A stretch of 64,000 nt of DNA from Selenomonas sputigena ATCC 35185. GTDB lineage: Bacteria > Bacillota > Negativicutes > Selenomonadales > Selenomonadaceae. This document shows positions 54,009 through 62,603 of this stretch, piece by piece (the stretch's first letter is position 1; each line of letters opens with the position of its first letter). The notes under the pieces are model-generated. The model saw only the letters and a list, made by a program, of their open reading frames with translations, did not search any database and was not told where the DNA came from. The stretch lies in contig NC_015437.1 in assembly GCF_000208405.1 (NCBI RefSeq), positions 806,001-870,000 of the forward strand, in the 5' to 3' direction. The position numbers and the translations under genes are program-made.

Positions 54009-55979
54009 ATGGAGAAAGAATGGTCGCTCTTGCCTGATACATCGGCGAGAGCTGTGGAATTTTCCCAGCGCATCGGCACGACGCCCTTCACGGCGGCGCT
54101 TCTTCTGCATCGCGGCATCACATCGGACGAAGAGGCGCGGGCGTTCCTTCATCCGGAAAAGCAGCCGTTTCACGATCCGTTCTTGATGAGGGATATGGAA
54201 AAGGCCGTCTCGCGCATAGAGCAGGCGATCGAAGCGCAGGAGCGCATCGTCGTCTATGGCGATTACGACGTCGACGGCATCACGGCGACCTCGCTTCTCT
54301 GCCGCAATCTGCGTCAGCTCGGCGCGGCTGCAGACTACTTCATTCCGCATCGTCAGAAGGACGGCTACGGGCTGCACAAGGAAACGCTCGATGAGATCAT
54401 CGCTGGGGGCGCCAGGCTCATCGTCACGGTGGACTGCGGCATCTCCGCCGTCGAGGAGGCGGCAGCGGCAAAAGACAAGGTCGATCTCATCATCACCGAT
54501 CACCACCTGCCGGGCAAGGAACTGCCCAAAGCCCTCGCCGTCATCGATCCGCATCGTGCAGACTGCTCATATCCCGACAAGAACATCGCGGGCGTGGGCG
54601 TGGCGTTCAAGCTCTGCCAAGCGCTTTGGCAGAAAATGCGCGGCAAGGCCTTCACGGGCGATCTTGACATCGTCGCCCTGGGCACGGTCGCCGACGTTGT
54701 GCCGCTCCTCGGGGAAAATCGGAAGATCGTGCAGCAAGGTCTGCGCGTCTTGAAGAAATCGAAGCGTCCGGGTATTCAGGCGCTTCTCGCTGTGACGGAA
54801 CTCCAAGAGAAGGAGATCACGGCCGGACATATCGGCTTCGTGCTCGCGCCGCGGCTCAATGCGGCGGGACGCCTGGCGTCCGCGCTGCGCGGCGTCGAAT
54901 TGCTCCTGACGGAGGACGGGGAGGAAGCGCAGGCGATTGCGGAGGAGCTTGATGCGGCGAATCGCGAGCGTCAGGCCGTGGAGCAGGAGATCCTGCAGGT
55001 GGCAGAAAAACAGATCGAGGAGATTGACGTCAAGCGAGCGCATGTGCTCGTGCTTCATGGAGAAGGCTGGCATCCCGGCGTCATCGGCATCGTGGCCTCG
55101 CGCATCGTCGAGCGCTATTACCGTCCGACGGTCATCATCGCGGAAGAAGACGGCATCGGCAAGGGATCGTGCCGCAGCATACGCGGCTTCCACATGTTTG
55201 AAGCTCTTTCTGCCTGCGGGGAGCATCTTCTGGGCTTTGGCGGCCACGCACAGGCGGCGGGGCTTTCGCTTCGCTCGGCGGACGTCGCTTCCTTCCGTGA
55301 GGCTATGGAGGCTTATGCGGCAAAGGTGCTGACGGAAGAGGATTTCGTGCCGATTCTCGACATCGAGCTGGAACTTGCACCCGAGAAGATTACGGAGCAG
55401 CTGATGACGGAGATCAAGCTTTTGGAGCCGTACGGCATGGGAAATCCCAAGCCGCTCTTTTCGACGCACGGCGTTCGCGGCAGTTATGCGCGGCAGATCG
55501 GCAAGGAGGGGCAGCACCTGAAGTTTGAGCTTGACGGCTTGGACGCGAGCATTGACGTTCTGGCTTGGGGCAAGGGCGAGGAGGCGCCGCTCGTCAATCG
55601 CGAGCGCATCGACATCGCGTATTTTCCCGAATACCATGTATGGCGCGAGAAGCGCTCTCTGCAGCTCATGCTTGAAGATTTTCGTCCGGCACGCGCCGAG
55701 GCGAAGCATCCCGACCGTGACGCGCTGGCCTCGGTCTATCGTTTCCTGCTCGCACGTCAAAGAGCGGGCGAAGGTCTGCCGGCAGATGCGGAAAAACTTC
55801 TGGCAGAGTATCTGCTTCATTTCCCCGTCATGGGAATCTTCACGTTTCAAAAAGCGCTGCAGATTTTCGAAGAACTCGGCATCCTGCTGCCTGACGACGG
55901 ACGATATGCGTTCTGCCCGCCGCAAGAGAAGCTCGACTTGCAGAAGTCGCGCATCTTCCGTGAAGGAAATCCGCTGTGA
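54009..55979 (+). CDS. recJ: Single-stranded-DNA-specific exonuclease RecJ
   Basis: A 656-residue 5'-3' ssDNA exonuclease for recombination and mismatch repair. The DHH-family motifs are plain: VYGDYDVDGITATSLL (Asp85, Asp87, Asp89), VDCGIS, DHHLPG (Asp164-His166), LGTVADVVPL, and GFVLAPRLNAAGRL. The DHHA1 domain has GEGWHPGVIGIVASRIVE and GFGGHAQAAGLSL. A C-terminal OB-like region follows. GGGAGGAG is upstream of the ATG. Confidence 0.95.
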   Translation: MEKEWSLLPDTSARAVEFSQRIGTTPFTAALLLHRGITSDEEARAFLHPEKQPFHDPFLMRDMEKAVSRIEQAIEAQERIVVYGDYDVDGITATSLLCRNLRQLGAAADYFIPHRQKDGYGLHKETLDEIIAGGARLIVTVDCGISAVEEAAAAKDKVDLIITDHHLPGKELPKALAVIDPHRADCSYPDKNIAGVGVAFKLCQALWQKMRGKAFTGDLDIVALGTVADVVPLLGENRKIVQQGLRVLKKSKRPGIQALLAVTELQEKEITAGHIGFVLAPRLNAAGRLASALRGVELLLTEDGEEAQAIAEELDAANRERQAVEQEILQVAEKQIEEIDVKRAHVLVLHGEGWHPGVIGIVASRIVERYYRPTVIIAEEDGIGKGSCRSIRGFHMFEALSACGEHLLGFGGHAQAAGLSLRSADVASFREAMEAYAAKVLTEEDFVPILDIELELAPEKITEQLMTEIKLLEPYGMGNPKPLFSTHGVRGSYARQIGKEGQHLKFELDGLDASIDVLAWGKGEEAPLVNRERIDIAYFPEYHVWREKRSLQLMLEDFRPARAEAKHPDRDALASVYRFLLARQRAGEGLPADAEKLLAEYLLHFPVMGIFTFQKALQIFEELGILLPDDGRYAFCPPQEKLDLQKSRIFREGNPL

Positions 55980-55990
55980 GGCGATGCCCT

Positions 55991-56020
55991 TTGTTCAAGC
56001 CTTGCGCGATGGTGTATAAT
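55991..56020 (+). promoter_or_regulatory. Candidate promoter of relA
   Basis: TTGTTC (55991-55996), 18 bases, TATAAT (56015-56020). Part of the recJ-relA gap. Confidence 0.55.
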
Positions 56021-56094
56021 ATATAACATGAGATTAAAGCGGGCGAGCATGGACGTTTGCCCGTAAAATGCCGAGGAAAGCCGGGTGGAGTGCA

Positions 56095-58317
56095 ATGAGT
56101 GAAATGAATCCCGTGACGATCGATGCGATCTTGGAAGCGGTCAAGCGCTATCAGCCAAATGCGGACACCGACCTCATCCGAAGGGCGTACGAACTTGCGG
56201 ACGCCGCACACAAGGGACAGAAGCGCGTTTCGGGTGAAGACTACATCATCCATCCGCTGGCTGTCGCGAAGATTTTGACGGATCTGCAGATCGACGACAT
56301 CACGATCAGCGCGGCCATCCTGCATGACGTCGTGGAAGATACGACGCATACGCTCGATGAAATGCGCGAGCTTTTCGGCGATGAGGTCGCAATGCTCATC
56401 GACGGCGTGACGAAGCTCGGCAGGATCCAATATAAGTCGAAGGAAGAGCAGCAGCTCGAAAGCTATCGCAAAATGTTTCTCGCGATGGCGAAGGACATCC
56501 GCGTCATCATGATCAAGCTCGCCGACCGCCTGCACAACATGCGCACGCTCAAGTACATGCGCGAGGACAAGCAGAAGCGCATCGCGCGGGAGACCATCGA
56601 GATCTACGCGCCGCTCGCGAACCGCCTCGGCATATCGAATGTCAAGTGGGAGCTTGAGGATCTGTGCCTGCGCTATCTCGATCCCAAGGCGTACTACGAT
56701 CTCGTCGAGAGCGTCAAGCAGAAGCGGCAGGAGCGGCAGGCGTTCATCGACGAGGCGCACGAGCAAATCGTGGAAAAGCTCGAAGAAGCGCATATAACGG
56801 CGGAAATCCAGGGACGTGCCAAGCATTTCTACAGCATCTACAAGAAGATGAAGCGCGATCAGAAGGACATCAGCGAGATCTACGACCTGTCGGCTCTGCG
56901 CGTGCTCGTCGACTCCGTCAAGGACTGCTACGGCGTGCTCGGCATCATCCATGCGATGTGGAAGCCGCTGCCCGGCCGCTTCAAAGACTACATTGCCATG
57001 CCGAAGTCGAACGGCTACCAGTCCCTGCACACGACCGTGATCTGCCGCGGCTATCCGCTTGAGATTCAGATCCGCACGTTTGCCATGCACAAGGTTTCAG
57101 AGTACGGTGTTGCCGCGCATTGGAAGTACAAGGAAGCGGGAAAGAGCGTCGGCGCGACGCGCGAGTACGATCAGAAAATGTCGTGGCTGCGTCAGATGGT
57201 CAGCCTGCAGCATGAGTTGGACGATCCGCGCGAATACTTCGAGGCTCTGAAGGTCGACGTCTTTTCCGACGAGGTCTTCGTCTTCACCCCTAAGGGCGAT
57301 GTCGTCGATCTGCCCAAAGGATCGATTCCCATAGATTTCGCCTACCGCATCCACACGGAAGTCGGGCATCACTGCGTGGGCGCCAAGGTCAACAGCAAGA
57401 TCGTGCCGCTCGAATACAAGCTGAAGAACGGCGACATCGTTTCCATCATTACGAATAAATCGAACAACGGGCCGAGCCGCGATTGGCTCAACATCGTTGC
57501 GTCCTCGGAGACGCGCACGAAGATACGCTCGTGGTTCAAGAAGCAGCGCAAGGAAGAAAATATCGCGCGCGGCATGGACATGATGGAGAAGGAGGCCAAG
57601 CATCTCGGCTATGTACCAAAGGAGATCTTGAAACCCGAGCGCCTTGAACTTTTGGCGAAGAAGCTCAATATACCGCAGGTAAATGACCTCTTGGCATCCA
57701 TCGGCTACGGCGGCATAACGCTCAACGGCATCCTAGGAAAGCTCATCGAAATGCACAAGCAGGATCTGCAGAAGGCGACGCCGCCCGATATTTCCCAAAT
57801 GCTCAGCGAACTAAAGCAGCCGCTCAAGAACCGCAAGAAGAAGGCGAGCCACGGCATCCTCGTGGAAGGGGAGGGCGGCTTCCTCGTCCGTCTGGCACGC
57901 TGCTGCAATCCGATTCCAGGCGATCCGATCACGGGCTACATCACGCGCGGGCGCGGCGTTTCCGTGCATCGTTCGGACTGCCCGAATCTCTTGAACGATA
58001 TGGATTTCTCGCGCGTCATCGAGGTCAACTGGGATGTCGGCCTCGACAAGGTATATACGGTGCAGATCGAGATCGTCTGCAACGATAAGACAGGCATGCT
58101 TGCCGAACTTTTCGCCCTGCCGGCCGAGATGAAGGTCAACATCAGCTCACTCACGGCGAAGACGAACAAGACGAACAGAACCTCAATCGTCAATATGGGG
58201 CTTGATGTGCGAAACTCGCAGCAGGTGGCGCAGATCATGACGAAGATCCGCCGCATGAAGGACGTCTACAGCGTATCGCGCTCTCTGGGCACGTCAGCAA
58301 AGGATGATGAATTATGA
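56095..58317 (+). CDS. relA: Bifunctional (p)ppGpp synthetase/hydrolase RelA/SpoT
   Basis: A 740-residue long RSH protein. The N-terminal HD hydrolase is intact (YIIHPLAVA, AAILHDVVEDT with the HD pair, LADRLHNMRTL). The synthetase domain has GRAKHFYSIYKKM, YDLSALRVLV, KDYIAMPKSNGYQSLHT, and EIQIRTFAMH. TGS (VFVFTPKGDVVDLPKG), a Cys-containing helical part (LARCCNPIPGD) and a C-terminal ACT domain follow. Controls the stringent response. ATG 56095 after GGTGGAG; an ATG at 56068 is nine codons earlier. Ends overlapping the next gene (ATGA). Confidence 0.95.
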   Translation: MSEMNPVTIDAILEAVKRYQPNADTDLIRRAYELADAAHKGQKRVSGEDYIIHPLAVAKILTDLQIDDITISAAILHDVVEDTTHTLDEMRELFGDEVAMLIDGVTKLGRIQYKSKEEQQLESYRKMFLAMAKDIRVIMIKLADRLHNMRTLKYMREDKQKRIARETIEIYAPLANRLGISNVKWELEDLCLRYLDPKAYYDLVESVKQKRQERQAFIDEAHEQIVEKLEEAHITAEIQGRAKHFYSIYKKMKRDQKDISEIYDLSALRVLVDSVKDCYGVLGIIHAMWKPLPGRFKDYIAMPKSNGYQSLHTTVICRGYPLEIQIRTFAMHKVSEYGVAAHWKYKEAGKSVGATREYDQKMSWLRQMVSLQHELDDPREYFEALKVDVFSDEVFVFTPKGDVVDLPKGSIPIDFAYRIHTEVGHHCVGAKVNSKIVPLEYKLKNGDIVSIITNKSNNGPSRDWLNIVASSETRTKIRSWFKKQRKEENIARGMDMMEKEAKHLGYVPKEILKPERLELLAKKLNIPQVNDLLASIGYGGITLNGILGKLIEMHKQDLQKATPPDISQMLSELKQPLKNRKKKASHGILVEGEGGFLVRLARCCNPIPGDPITGYITRGRGVSVHRSDCPNLLNDMDFSRVIEVNWDVGLDKVYTVQIEIVCNDKTGMLAELFALPAEMKVNISSLTAKTNKTNRTSIVNMGLDVRNSQQVAQIMTKIRRMKDVYSVSRSLGTSAKDDEL

Positions 58318-58955
58318 GTTTGAACATGAAGGCGCTCGTGGTAGGGGCGCTCGGCGTCAACTGCTATATTCTGCATGAGGAAGGAAGCAAAGAGGCGATA
58401 GCGATCGATCCGGGCGGCAGCGAAGAGACTGTATGGCAGCATATCCAAGAAGATGGACTGAACCTCAAGGCGATTCTCAACACACATGCCCATGCCGACC
58501 ATATCGGCGCCATCGACTTTCTGCGCGAGAAAACGGGCGCGAAGCTTTATATCCATGAGGCTGATGCGCCGATGCTCCTCGATGCGCAAAAGAACTTGTC
58601 CGCCTTTATGGGCACGCCGATCATGACGCGCCCCGCCGATATTCTCTTGAAGGGCGGCGAGGTCTTGGAGATCGGCGGCATGAAGTTCACCGTGCTCCAT
58701 ACGCCCGGACATTCCCCGGGCGGCGTCTGCTACCTCATGGAGGATCGCGTTTTCAGCGGCGACACGCTGTTTGCTGAATCCGTCGGCAGGACGGATTTTC
58801 CCGGCTCTTCCTCCCGAGATCTCCTGACTTCCATTAAAGAAAAGCTCATGACGCTGCCCGACGAACTTGCCGTATACTGTGGGCATGGCCCGGCGACGAC
58901 AATCGGGCATGAGAGAAAGTGCAATCCTTATATCAATGGCTTTGGTTTCATGTAG
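58314..58955 (+). CDS. MBL-fold metallo-hydrolase (glyoxalase II-like)
   Basis: A 213-residue metallo-beta-lactamase fold with THAHADHIGAI (metal ligands), HTPGHSPGGVCY, FSGDTLFAESVGRTDFPG and the last His in CGHGPATTIGHE. It resembles the YqgX/GloB group of thioester hydrolases; substrate not certain. It overlaps relA by four bases (ATGA), which is the common Firmicute order relA-(dtd)-MBL. Confidence 0.9.
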   Translation: MSLNMKALVVGALGVNCYILHEEGSKEAIAIDPGGSEETVWQHIQEDGLNLKAILNTHAHADHIGAIDFLREKTGAKLYIHEADAPMLLDAQKNLSAFMGTPIMTRPADILLKGGEVLEIGGMKFTVLHTPGHSPGGVCYLMEDRVFSGDTLFAESVGRTDFPGSSSRDLLTSIKEKLMTLPDELAVYCGHGPATTIGHERKCNPYINGFGFM

Positions 58956-59109
58956 AAGCAAGGAGATGCGGCGTCTTGCGACTGCATTTTGCCGCTCATG
59001 GATTCCTGATCGGCAGAAGAGTAACAGGTGCAGGAGCCTGTCCTGTTCGTGTCTGATTTTATTTTACAATGAACCTTTTCTGTGAAGTTTGAACGGATTG
59101 AATAAATGT

Positions 59110-59138
59110 TTGTATTCTTTGATACTTTTTGCTACAAT
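59110..59138 (+). promoter_or_regulatory. Candidate promoter of fur-hemZ
   Basis: TTGTAT (59110-59115), 17 bases, TACAAT (59133-59138). Upstream 58956-59109 holds no gene. Confidence 0.55.
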
Positions 59139-59191
59139 AGCTTATAAAGACTTTGAATTGACAGATACTTTCAATGTCTGCTCATTTTTCA

Positions 59192-59242
59192 TGTAAGGAC
59201 GGCGCACAATGTCCGCAAAGTGGACGTTTGTGCGTGTAGTTT
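59192..59242 (+). repeat. 51-bp direct repeat with inner dyad, copy 1 (fur leader)
   Basis: Starts TGTAAGGACGGCG and ends GTGCGTGTAGTTT. Inside, CGCACAATGTCC pairs with GGACGTTTGTGCG around GCAAAGT. Copy 2 is 105 bases on and differs at two positions. Confidence 0.85.
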
Positions 59243-59296
59243 ACCATGAAGCCCCAAGAGGTCAAGCCGAAGGCGTAGGCCGATTGGTCAGGCTTC

Positions 59297-59347
59297 TGTA
59301 AGGACGGCGCACAATGTCCACAAAGTGGAAGTTTGTGCGTGTAGTTT
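59297..59347 (+). repeat. 51-bp direct repeat with inner dyad, copy 2 (fur leader)
   Basis: Same as copy 1, except GTCCACAAAGTGGAAG in the middle. It ends 27 bases before the fur start. Between the copies lies 54 bp with no gene. Both would be part of the fur leader transcript if the promoter at 59110 is used. Confidence 0.85.
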
Positions 59348-59374
59348 CGCAACAAATCGTAAAGGAGTATGGTC

Positions 59375-59821
59375 ATGGCTAAAATAACAATGGAGGATCT
59401 GAGAAAGAGGCTGCAGGAACGTCAGCATAAGATGACGCCGCAGCGGCAGATCGTTCTGCAGGTTTTCATGGATCGTCCTGGCCAGCATATCAGCGCGGAG
59501 GACGTGCACATGATCTTGCGCGCCAATCATTCGGAAATCGGCTTGGCTACTGTCTATCGCAGCTTGGAGCTTCTCGTCGAGCTGGGGCTTTTGCAGAAGA
59601 TGGAGTTCGGCGACGGCTGCAGCCGCTACGAGATCTCGGATCTCAATCCTGGCGAGCATCAGCATCATCACTTGATTTGCCTGAGCTGCGGCAAGGTCAC
59701 CGAGTTTTCTGAGGATCTTCTGGAGAATCTTGAGAAGAAGGTTGCCGATGAATGCGACTTCCAGATCGAGGATCATCAAGTCAAGCTGTTCGGTTACTGC
59801 AAGGAGTGCCGCAAGCATTGA
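59375..59821 (+). CDS. fur: Fur family transcriptional regulator
   Basis: A 148-residue repressor. A winged helix (about 10-85) with TPQRQIVLQVF, ISAEDVHMILR and LATVYRSLELLVELGL precedes a metal-binding dimerisation domain with EHQHHHLICLSCGKV and CKECRK (two CxxC, structural zinc). It may be Fur, Zur or PerR; the HHH ligand stretch suits Fur. ATG 59375 is eight bases after AAAGGAG; ATG 59369 is too close. It overlaps the next gene by its stop. Confidence 0.9.
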   Translation: MAKITMEDLRKRLQERQHKMTPQRQIVLQVFMDRPGQHISAEDVHMILRANHSEIGLATVYRSLELLVELGLLQKMEFGDGCSRYEISDLNPGEHQHHHLICLSCGKVTEFSEDLLENLEKKVADECDFQIEDHQVKLFGYCKECRKH

Positions 59822-61344
59822 TTGTTCGACGTTTCTTGCTCGACCGAAAAGAGGAGGTCATCGTCAAGCTCGTGCGCGAGCTTTTGGAACTCTTCAAGAT
59901 TCGGGTGTTGGATCTTGAAGAGGAGTGCGGCGAGGAACAGGCGGATTTTGCCGTATTGTCTGTGCGGCATGAAATTGCCATGGATCCTGTGCCTGCAGTT
60001 CATACGGAACTTCTTGCTGTGGAGGAGACGGGGGAGGAACGGCGCTTTTCTATAGGGGGCGCCGCAAGGCAGGGCGAAAAGGCGATGGCGGCTGTCCATC
60101 GCCTCGTCAAGCTCAACCTCTACCGTCTCTTTCGTACGCATTTCGCTATGCCTGCGGCGGCATGGGGCATCCTGCACGGCGTCCGCCCGACGAAGATCGT
60201 GCATCGCTTCATCGAGGCGGGACTTTCGCGTGAGGAGATCGTCGCACGACTCGTGGAGGACTACGAGGTTTCTTTGGAGAAGGCTTCGTACATGACGGCG
60301 ATGGCGTTTCGCCAGAGACCGTTCCTGCAGACCTCGGACGAGCGGACGATCAGCGTCTATGTTGGCATACCGTTCTGCCGCTCGCGCTGCCTTTACTGCT
60401 CGTTTCCCGCCTACATCCTGCCGAATGATGAGCAGCTCAGCGCTTTTTTTGCCGCATGGGACAAGGATCTCGCGGCAGCGAAGCGCGAGATTGAGCGTCA
60501 TCGCTTGAAGGTGCAGAGCATCTACATCGGCGGCGGCACGCCGACGAGTCTCAGCAATGCGGATTTCGAGCGCGTGCTTTCCCTCGTCGAGGGAGCATTT
60601 TACGGCGAGCATACGGGCGAGTTTACCGTGGAGGCGGGACGTCCCGATACGATGACGCCGGAAAAGGCGCTCTCGATGAAGGAGCATCGCGTGAGCCGCG
60701 TCAGCGTGAATCCGCAGACGATGCAGCAGCGCACATTGGAGCGCATCGGCAGGGCGCATACGCCCGAAGACATCGTCCGCATGTTCCGCCTGTTGCGCGA
60801 GACGGGAGATTTTTCCATCAATATGGACGTCATCCTCGGCCTGCCGGGGGAGACGCGCTCGGACATCGCCGATACGATGGCGAAGGTTCTCGCGCTCGCC
60901 CCTGACGACGTGACGCTTCATTCGCTCGCCTTGAAGCGCGGCTCGAAGCTTAAGATGCACTTGGAAGAATATGAGCTTCCGAATGACGCCGAGGTGCAGG
61001 CGATGTTTCGGACGGCGATGGAGCAGGTGCAGGACAAGGGTTTTTTGCCGTACTATCTCTATCGGCAGGGCTATATGAGCGGGCAGATGGAAAATGTCGG
61101 CTGTGCGCGTCCGGGCGCTGAGAGCATGTACAATATGCAGATCATGGACGAGCATCAGACGATCCTAGGCATCGGCTGCGCCGCGACGAGCAAGATCATG
61201 AATTTCCGCACGAAGAGGCTCAAGGCGTCGTTCAACGCCAAGGATTTTCATACTTATGTGCGCGATATCGACGATTATATCGCGAAGCGATCCGCTCTTT
61301 TAGCGGAGGCTTACCGAAACGAGGGGGAGGAAGAAACGTGTTGA
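59818..61344 (+). CDS. hemZ: Coproporphyrinogen III oxidase-like radical SAM enzyme HemZ
   Basis: A 508-residue HemZ-type enzyme. It has about 165 residues of family-specific N-terminal region (HGVRPTKIVHRFIEAGLSREEI, in parts), then a radical-SAM core VGIPFCRSRCLYCSF with the CxxxCxxC cluster, IGGGTPTSL, RVSVNPQTM, and DVILGLPGET. Relatives take part in oxygen-independent haem synthesis, though HemZ activity is not proven in all hosts. TTG 59818 overlaps the fur stop (TTGA) with AAGGAG 11 bases before. The pairing with fur suggests iron-linked control. Confidence 0.88.
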   Translation: MIVRRFLLDRKEEVIVKLVRELLELFKIRVLDLEEECGEEQADFAVLSVRHEIAMDPVPAVHTELLAVEETGEERRFSIGGAARQGEKAMAAVHRLVKLNLYRLFRTHFAMPAAAWGILHGVRPTKIVHRFIEAGLSREEIVARLVEDYEVSLEKASYMTAMAFRQRPFLQTSDERTISVYVGIPFCRSRCLYCSFPAYILPNDEQLSAFFAAWDKDLAAAKREIERHRLKVQSIYIGGGTPTSLSNADFERVLSLVEGAFYGEHTGEFTVEAGRPDTMTPEKALSMKEHRVSRVSVNPQTMQQRTLERIGRAHTPEDIVRMFRLLRETGDFSINMDVILGLPGETRSDIADTMAKVLALAPDDVTLHSLALKRGSKLKMHLEEYELPNDAEVQAMFRTAMEQVQDKGFLPYYLYRQGYMSGQMENVGCARPGAESMYNMQIMDEHQTILGIGCAATSKIMNFRTKRLKASFNAKDFHTYVRDIDDYIAKRSALLAEAYRNEGEEETC

Positions 61345-62603
61345 TCAACGGACCGCGCGGCACGAAGGATATTTTGCCTGATACGGTCGCACAATGGACG
61401 CATGTGGAGAAGGTGATCCGCGAGCTATGTGCGCGATATGGTTACCGTGAAATCCGCACGCCGATTTTCGAGCATACGGAGCTTTTCCTGCGCGGCATCG
61501 GCGAGACGACTGACGTCGTGGAAAAGGAGATGTACACGTTCACCGATCGCGGCGAGCGCAGCCTTACGCTGCGGCCCGAGAATACGGCGTCCGTCGTGCG
61601 CTCGTACCTGCAGAACAAGCTCTATGCCGCCGACGCTCTCGTGAAGCTCTTCTACATCGGCTCGATGTTCCGCTACGACCGGCCGCAGGCAGGGCGCTAC
61701 CGCGAGTTCCACCAGTTCGGCGTGGAAGCCCTAGGCGAGGAAAACCCCGCAGTTGACGCGGAGATCATCGTGCTGGCGGTCGAGTTTCTGCGTGCGCTCG
61801 GCTTGCAGGAGCTGAAGCTGCATCTCAATTCCGTCGGCTGTCCCAAGTGCCGTCCCGTCTATCGCGAGAGGCTGCAGGAGTTCTTCCGCCCGCATCTCGA
61901 AGAGCTTTGCACGGACTGCCGCTCGCGCTTCGAGCGCAATCCGCTGCGCCTTTTGGACTGCAAGAACGAGCATTGCCATGCGCTCGCAGAAGGTGCGCCG
62001 CGCATCACGGACTGCCTTTGCGACGAGTGCCGTGTGCATTTCACTGAGGTGCAGTCGTATCTTACGGCGGCGGGCATTCCTTTCGAGCTTGATGCGAATC
62101 TCGTGCGCGGCCTCGACTACTATACGAAGACGGCATTCGAGGTCAAGTACACGCCCTTGGGAGCACAGAGCGCCGTGGCGGGCGGCGGCCGCTATGACGG
62201 GCTTGTCGAGGAGGTCGGCGGACCGCCGACGCCCGGCATCGGCTTTGCCGTGGGGCTTGAGCGCGTGCTGCTCGCCTTGGAAAAGCAGGAGCTTCTGCCC
62301 GAGGAGCTGGAAGCGGTCGACGTCTTCGTCGTCGCCTTGGGCGAGGCGGCGCAGATTCCTGCCTTCAAGCTTCTGCATGAGCTTCGCGCGGCGAAGCTCT
62401 CCGCTGCCATGGACTTCGCAGGGCGCAGCATGAAGGCGCAGATGAAGCAGGCAAACAAGAAGAACGCCCGCTTCGTGGCGATCTTAGGGGAAGATGAGGT
62501 CAAGGAGGCTTCTGCCCTCTTGAAGGATATGAAGACGAGCGAGCAGAAGAAGCTCGCTTTGAAGGATTTTGTTCCTGCATTATGTGTTGAGGTGAAGAAT
62601 TGA
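61338..62603 (+). CDS. hisS: Histidyl-tRNA synthetase
   Basis: A 421-residue class II synthetase. Motif 1 is in PIFEHTELFLRGIGE; motif 2 is FRYDRPQAGRYREFHQFGVE; the His-specific LVRGLDYYTKTAFEV; motif 3 is GIGFAVGLERVLLAL. The C-terminal anticodon-binding domain (about 325-420) has the usual shape. GTG 61338 overlaps the hemZ end; TTG at 61341 is the next possible start. Ends overlapping the aspS ATG. Confidence 0.96.
   Translation: MLINGPRGTKDILPDTVAQWTHVEKVIRELCARYGYREIRTPIFEHTELFLRGIGETTDVVEKEMYTFTDRGERSLTLRPENTASVVRSYLQNKLYAADALVKLFYIGSMFRYDRPQAGRYREFHQFGVEALGEENPAVDAEIIVLAVEFLRALGLQELKLHLNSVGCPKCRPVYRERLQEFFRPHLEELCTDCRSRFERNPLRLLDCKNEHCHALAEGAPRITDCLCDECRVHFTEVQSYLTAAGIPFELDANLVRGLDYYTKTAFEVKYTPLGAQSAVAGGGRYDGLVEEVGGPPTPGIGFAVGLERVLLALEKQELLPEELEAVDVFVVALGEAAQIPAFKLLHELRAAKLSAAMDFAGRSMKAQMKQANKKNARFVAILGEDEVKEASALLKDMKTSEQKKLALKDFVPALCVEVKN

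Noticed and set aside
58956-59109. A terminator after the MBL hydrolase gene
   Set aside because: Only a weak ACAGG/CCTGT dyad before a T-rich stretch near 59024-59070; pairing too short to list.
59192-59347. CRISPR-like pair or a small coding repeat on the minus strand
   Set aside because: Only two copies, each with its own dyad; the minus-strand peptide has no start context and merely mirrors the repeat.
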